64,000 bases of DNA. It comes from Olsenella_K sp036454645. GTDB lineage: Bacteria > Actinomycetota > Coriobacteriia > Coriobacteriales > Atopobiaceae. Position numbers and translations under genes: made by a program. Position 1 is the first letter of the stretch; each line of letters starts with the position of its first letter. The stretch lies in the NCBI GenBank assembly GCA_036454645.1, contig JAZHSQ010000005.1:11172-75171 (forward strand), in the 5' to 3' direction. Under the pieces are notes generated by a model that was not told the origin of the DNA, searched no databases, and saw only the letters and a program-made list of their open reading frames with translations. Positions 58,378 through 64,000 of the stretch are shown piece by piece.

Positions 58378-59450
58378 TGGCGCTTCCCCCACATGCGGTA
58401 GAGGCTGTCCGCCAGGACGTCGGGGTTCTTGACGCCGATGTCGTCGAGGCGCGAGGGGTTCTCGTCCAGCTCGTCCATCAGGTGCTGGAGCGAGCCGTAC
58501 TCGTCGACGATCTTGTCCGCCATGCCCTTGCGCACGACCGAGATGTTGGAGAGGGTGCGCAGGCCGAGCGGGGTCATGATGCTGTCCTCGGTCCTGTCGT
58601 CGTAGCCGAGCAGGCGCGCGACGTTGGCCGCGTCGTGGATCGAGGAGTTGTCCGCGCTGTGGAGGGCGCGGCGGATCACGCGGGCGTTGTCCTCGGAGGA
58701 GTCGCGCGCGTAGTCGCGGATCATGAGGGTGTACTCCTCGTCGATGTCGCCCATGTACTCCTCGCGCTGCATCTGGACCGTCTTGCCCTCGGAGCCGAGC
58801 TGCAGGATGCAGGCGTCGAGCTCCTCGTTGACGGAGAGGATGACCTCGAAGAGGTAGAAGATGTCCGCGATGTCGCCCAGGGTGACGTAGTTGTCGAGCT
58901 CGAGCGTGGTGAGGCGCAGCAGGCGCCGGTCGATCTGCTGGCGCGTGCTCTGCATGGCCACGAGCAGCTGGCTGACCGAGCTCATGATCTCCGGCACGTT
59001 GCGCAGCTGGTAGCCCCAGCCGTCCACGTAGACGTTGACGACCTGGCGGCGCTCGGAGACGGAGATGACCGTCGCCTGCGTGAGCAGGCTCATGCGCGCC
59101 GCGGTCCTGTGGCGCATGCCCGTCTCGGTGGTGGGCAGCGACGGGTCGGGGTTGAGGTGGTAGTTGGCGCGCAGGATCTGGGTCATGCCCTTGTCGACCA
59201 CGATGGCGCCGTCCATCTTGGAGAGCTCGAAGAGGCGGTTGGCCGTGAAGGAGATGTCGAGCTTGAAGCCGTCATCGCCGGCGGCCAGCACGTTCTCCGT
59301 GTCGCCGACGCAGATGAGGGCTCCCATGTGGCCCGCGATGATCATGTCGAGCGCGTGGCGCAGGGCGGTCCCGGGTGCCGTGAGCCTGATCGCTGCGTCG
59401 CGGCGCCGCTTGGACTCGCCTTCGGTCTGGTCAAGCTGCGCAGGTTCCAT
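58374..59450 (-). CDS. disA: Diadenylate cyclase DisA
   Basis: Makes the second messenger c-di-AMP from two ATP and scans DNA for branched structures. The DAC-domain DGA motif (KMDGAIVVD) and RHRTA motif are intact; the C-terminal helix-hairpin-helix region is near 290-345. Length is 358 residues. It is coupled to ispD. radA, the common neighbour, is not here. Confidence 0.97.
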   Translation of the reverse strand: MEPAQLDQTEGESKRRRDAAIRLTAPGTALRHALDMIIAGHMGALICVGDTENVLAAGDDGFKLDISFTANRLFELSKMDGAIVVDKGMTQILRANYHLNPDPSLPTTETGMRHRTAARMSLLTQATVISVSERRQVVNVYVDGWGYQLRNVPEIMSSVSQLLVAMQSTRQQIDRRLLRLTTLELDNYVTLGDIADIFYLFEVILSVNEELDACILQLGSEGKTVQMQREEYMGDIDEEYTLMIRDYARDSSEDNARVIRRALHSADNSSIHDAANVARLLGYDDRTEDSIMTPLGLRTLSNISVVRKGMADKIVDEYGSLQHLMDELDENPSRLDDIGVKNPDVLADSLYRMWGKRQ

Positions 59451-59510
59451 GGTCCCCCCTCTTCGGTGAGGCCGGCGCCCGTGGCGTTCCGGCCGGATGC
59501 TCAGGACTCA

Positions 59511-59516
59511 AGTATA
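59511..59516 (-). promoter_or_regulatory. Candidate -10 for disA
   Basis: TATACT on the minus strand 61 nt before the disA ATG, directly after the clpC hairpin; -35 region is GGTTCG, weak. Confidence 0.35.
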
Positions 59517-59522
59517 AAGCGC

Positions 59523-59552
59523 GCCGGGGCCGGCGAACCCGCCGACCCCGGC
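59523..59552 (-). terminator. Hairpin after clpC
   Basis: A 13-bp stem GCCGGGGTCGGCG/CGCCGGCCCCGGC (one G-U pair) with a 4-nt loop and GCGCTTTATACTT after it, 46 nt past the clpC stop. Confidence 0.7.
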
Positions 59553-59597
59553 CTCCATCCCCGCGCGCCCGGGCCCGCCGGGCGCGACTCTCGGGTC

Positions 59598-62243
<2,646 letters not shown>

Positions 62244-62383
62244 GCGGGATTGACCCCCTCGAGTCACGGCCGCCCAGGGGTCCCGCATGGCGGGGACGGA
62301 CGGCCCTACGTTTTGCTTGATGGTATGTACCCAAGGCCCGCGAGGGTCTATCCGCGCGACCTGCATGCACGCTTCCCACATTT

Positions 62384-62419
62384 GAGGACGCCCGCCCCCT
62401 GGAGGGGACGGGCGTCCTC
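62384..62419 (-). terminator. Terminator after the TSCPD gene
   Basis: A 17-bp stem GAGGACGCCCGTCCCCT/AGGGGGCGGGCGTCCTC (one G-U pair), 59 nt after the stop; no T tract. Nothing else is recognised in 62244-62383. Confidence 0.65.
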
Positions 62420-62477
62420 GGGTCAGCCTGGCGCGGGCGGGCGGCTACGCGCGGGCAGCCTGCCCGCCCGAGCACGA

Positions 62478-62795
62478 TCAGCCGGCCTGGCGGTCGGCCT
62501 CGCGCGCCCGCTCGGCCTCGGCGCCCTCCTGCGGGACGGCGGGCCGCTGCTCGGCGAGCGCCTGCTCGATCCCGCGGGCCAGCTGGTCGCAGCACGAGGT
62601 CGGGCGCTGCGCGCACGTGATCCCCTTGAGCGTGCCCGCCGCGGAGCGCGCGTCGGCGCCCTCGAGCAGGCGCGAGACGGCCGTGGTGTTGCCGGGGCAG
62701 CCCCCGTTGAAGCGCACGTCGTGCAGCCTGCCGTCGTCGATGGAGAAGTCGATCGTGCGGGCGCAGACCCCGCAGGTCTTCATGGTGTAGTTCAC
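62478..62795 (-). CDS. TSCPD domain protein
   Basis: A 105-residue protein of the small TSCPD (TIGR03905-type) family of unknown function. YTMKTCGVCARTIDFSIDDG, FNGGCPGN and GITCAQRPTSCCDQLARGI match the family, except that the eponymous TSCPD reads TSCCD here. Six cysteines suggest a metal or redox site. The C-terminal 25 residues are a charged tail. Its GTG overlaps the lysS stop (GTGA). Confidence 0.85.
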   Translation of the reverse strand: MNYTMKTCGVCARTIDFSIDDGRLHDVRFNGGCPGNTTAVSRLLEGADARSAAGTLKGITCAQRPTSCCDQLARGIEQALAEQRPAVPQEGAEAERAREADRQAG

Positions 62796-64000
62796 TCCTG
62801 CGCCCCCTTGGCGTAGATGTCGCCCACCGGGGCGATGGCCTTCATGGCGTCCAGGACGTCCTCGAGCAGCTCGTCGAGCTCCATGCCGTTGAGCTCGGCG
62901 CCGCGGCGGATCACGTCGCGGTCACAGCCGGCGGCGAAGCGCTTGTCCTTGAACTTCTTCTTGAGCGACTTGAGCGGCATGTCGACGACCGAGCCCGAGG
63001 GGCGCATCTTCGCGGCGGCCTGGATGAGGCCGGAGAGCTCGTCGGCCGCGAACAGCACGCACTCCATCTTGGAGGCGGGGGCGGGCAGCTCCGGGTTGTT
63101 GTCGGAGTTGTGCGTCTGGATCGCGCGGGCGAGCTCCTCGGTGCCGCCGGCCTCGGCGATCAGCTCGGCCGCCTTCACCGTGTGCTGCACCGGGTCCGGG
63201 AACCGCTCCCAGTCGAGGTCGTGGAGAAGGCCGACCTGCCCCCAGAACTCGACGTTGTCCGGGTCGTACTTGGCCGCGTAGTGGCGCATGAGGCCCTCGA
63301 GGGTCTCCGCGTGCTCGACGTGGAAGGGGTCCTCGTTGTAGCGCTCGAGCAGCTCGTGCGCCTGCTCGCGCGTGAGGCCGGACTCGAGGCGGGGTGCCGC
63401 GGAGTCGCGCGCGGCCTCGTTCGCGGCGCCCTCCTCGGCGTCGTCCGCGATCGCGTCCACCGAGGCGGCGGCGTTGTCGGTCCTCTCGGGCAGCTGCGAG
63501 GCGATGTCGGCGCGGGTCACGACCTCGGGCTTCATCTGCGGGAAGAGGAGGACGTCGCGGATGGCGGGCTGGTCGCAGAAGAGCATGACCATGCGGTCGA
63601 TGCCGTAGCCGATGCCGCCCGCGGGGGGCATGCCGTACTCGAGGGCGCGGACGTAGTCGTAGTCGTAGCCCATCGCCTCGTCGTCGCCGAAGCCCTTGGC
63701 GGCGACCTGCTCGGCGAAGCGACCGGCCTGGTCGACGGGGTCGTTGAGCTCGGAGAAGGCGTTGGCGTACTCGTGGCCGCAGATCACGAGCTCGAAGCGG
63801 TCGGTGAGGCGCGCGTCCTCCTCCTTGCGCTTGGAGAGCGGGCTCACCTCCTCGGGGTAGTCGCAGACGAAGGTCGGGTCGACCAGGGTCTTCTCGCCCA
63901 GCTCGTCGTAGAGCTCGAAGAGGAGCTTGCCGGCGCCCCAGTTGTCCTGGACCTCGATCTGGTGGGCGCGGCAGAGCTCGCGCAGGCGCTCGACGGGCGT
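62792..64000 (-). CDS. lysS: Lysyl-tRNA synthetase fused to an HD-superfamily domain, 5' end outside the window
   Basis: The visible 402 residues start in the class II catalytic domain (DPTFVCDYPEEVSPLSK, then FELVICGHEYANAFSELNDP) and pass motif 3 (GGIGYGIDRMVMLF) and LLFPQMKPE, where a normal LysRS ends. After a 40-residue Ala/Glu-rich linker comes an HD-hydrolase-like domain: HVEHAETLEGLMRHY, GLLHDLDWERFPD, AIQTHNSDN, LFAADELSGL and LKKKFKDKRFAAGCDR. This resembles free-standing HD proteins (COG2316-like). His, HD and Asp ligands are all present. The fusion is read through without a frame break. Function of the added domain is unknown. Confidence 0.94.
   Translation of the reverse strand, partial: TPVERLRELCRAHQIEVQDNWGAGKLLFELYDELGEKTLVDPTFVCDYPEEVSPLSKRKEEDARLTDRFELVICGHEYANAFSELNDPVDQAGRFAEQVAAKGFGDDEAMGYDYDYVRALEYGMPPAGGIGYGIDRMVMLFCDQPAIRDVLLFPQMKPEVVTRADIASQLPERTDNAAASVDAIADDAEEGAANEAARDSAAPRLESGLTREQAHELLERYNEDPFHVEHAETLEGLMRHYAAKYDPDNVEFWGQVGLLHDLDWERFPDPVQHTVKAAELIAEAGGTEELARAIQTHNSDNNPELPAPASKMECVLFAADELSGLIQAAAKMRPSGSVVDMPLKSLKKKFKDKRFAAGCDRDVIRRGAELNGMELDELLEDVLDAMKAIAPVGDIYAKGAQE

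Noticed and set aside
62244..62383. CIRCE, HAIR or CtsR operator upstream of clpC
   Set aside because: None of the known inverted or direct repeats for HrcA, HspR or CtsR is present.

Overview
The window looks like one chromosomal stretch from a GC-rich Gram-positive anaerobe of the Actinomycetota, most likely class Coriobacteriia (Olsenella/Atopobium/Collinsella relatives). This placement is an inference. It rests on the GC-rich third codon positions, the actinobacterial coiled-coil insertion in beta-prime, zinc-type S14 and L24, a ClpC-DisA-IspD-IspF-CysS-RlmB block, and NfnAB (an anaerobe's electron-bifurcating transhydrogenase). Almost every gene is on the minus strand, so the map reads right to left. 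No insertion sequence, integrase, CRISPR array or rRNA gene was seen.

Reading right to left (minus-strand transcription): the right edge holds the 3' part of lysS with a fused HD domain, then a TSCPD protein, clpC, disA-ispD-ispF, cysS-rlmB-NYN nuclease and a solitary tRNA-Thr(UGU). Next comes a tRNA-Tyr/Thr/Met-tuf unit, then rpmG-tRNA-Trp-secE-nusG-rplK-rplA. These are followed by rplJ-rplL with an L10-type leader and attenuator, rpoB-rpoC, and rpsL-rpsG-fusA-rpsJ. The usual rpsJ-rplC junction is broken by a 5 kb block carrying a CsbB-like glycosyltransferase (plus strand), a YdjC/ChbG-like deacetylase and a YfhO-family membrane protein (minus strand). The S10-spc-alpha string then runs without a missing gene from rplC to rplQ, but with a 458-bp gap between rplX and rplE and several intercistronic hairpins. 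It ends in a strong terminator, followed by truA and a lone GT2 glycosyltransferase.

The left part holds an ECF transporter operon (S component, fused double ATPase, EcfT). It is preceded by a 24-codon leader peptide with three consecutive Trp codons and a terminator with a T6 tract. I read this as a ribosome-mediated tryptophan attenuator controlling a dedicated ECF tryptophan importer. Further left are nfnA-nfnB and a PPIase-less trigger-factor-like gene next to pth (plus strand), an FAD-dependent protein, and prfA-prmC-tsaC.

The window is mainly the core information-processing machinery. The observations most worth following are the Trp attenuator/ECF operon, an RNA polymerase with two unusual additions (an alphaCTD-like helix-hairpin-helix tail on beta-prime and an enlarged beta fork loop 2), the LysRS-HD fusion, the trigger-factor remnant, and the glycosylation cassette inside the S10 operon. 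GC content, homology and folding energies were judged by eye; nothing was computed or searched.
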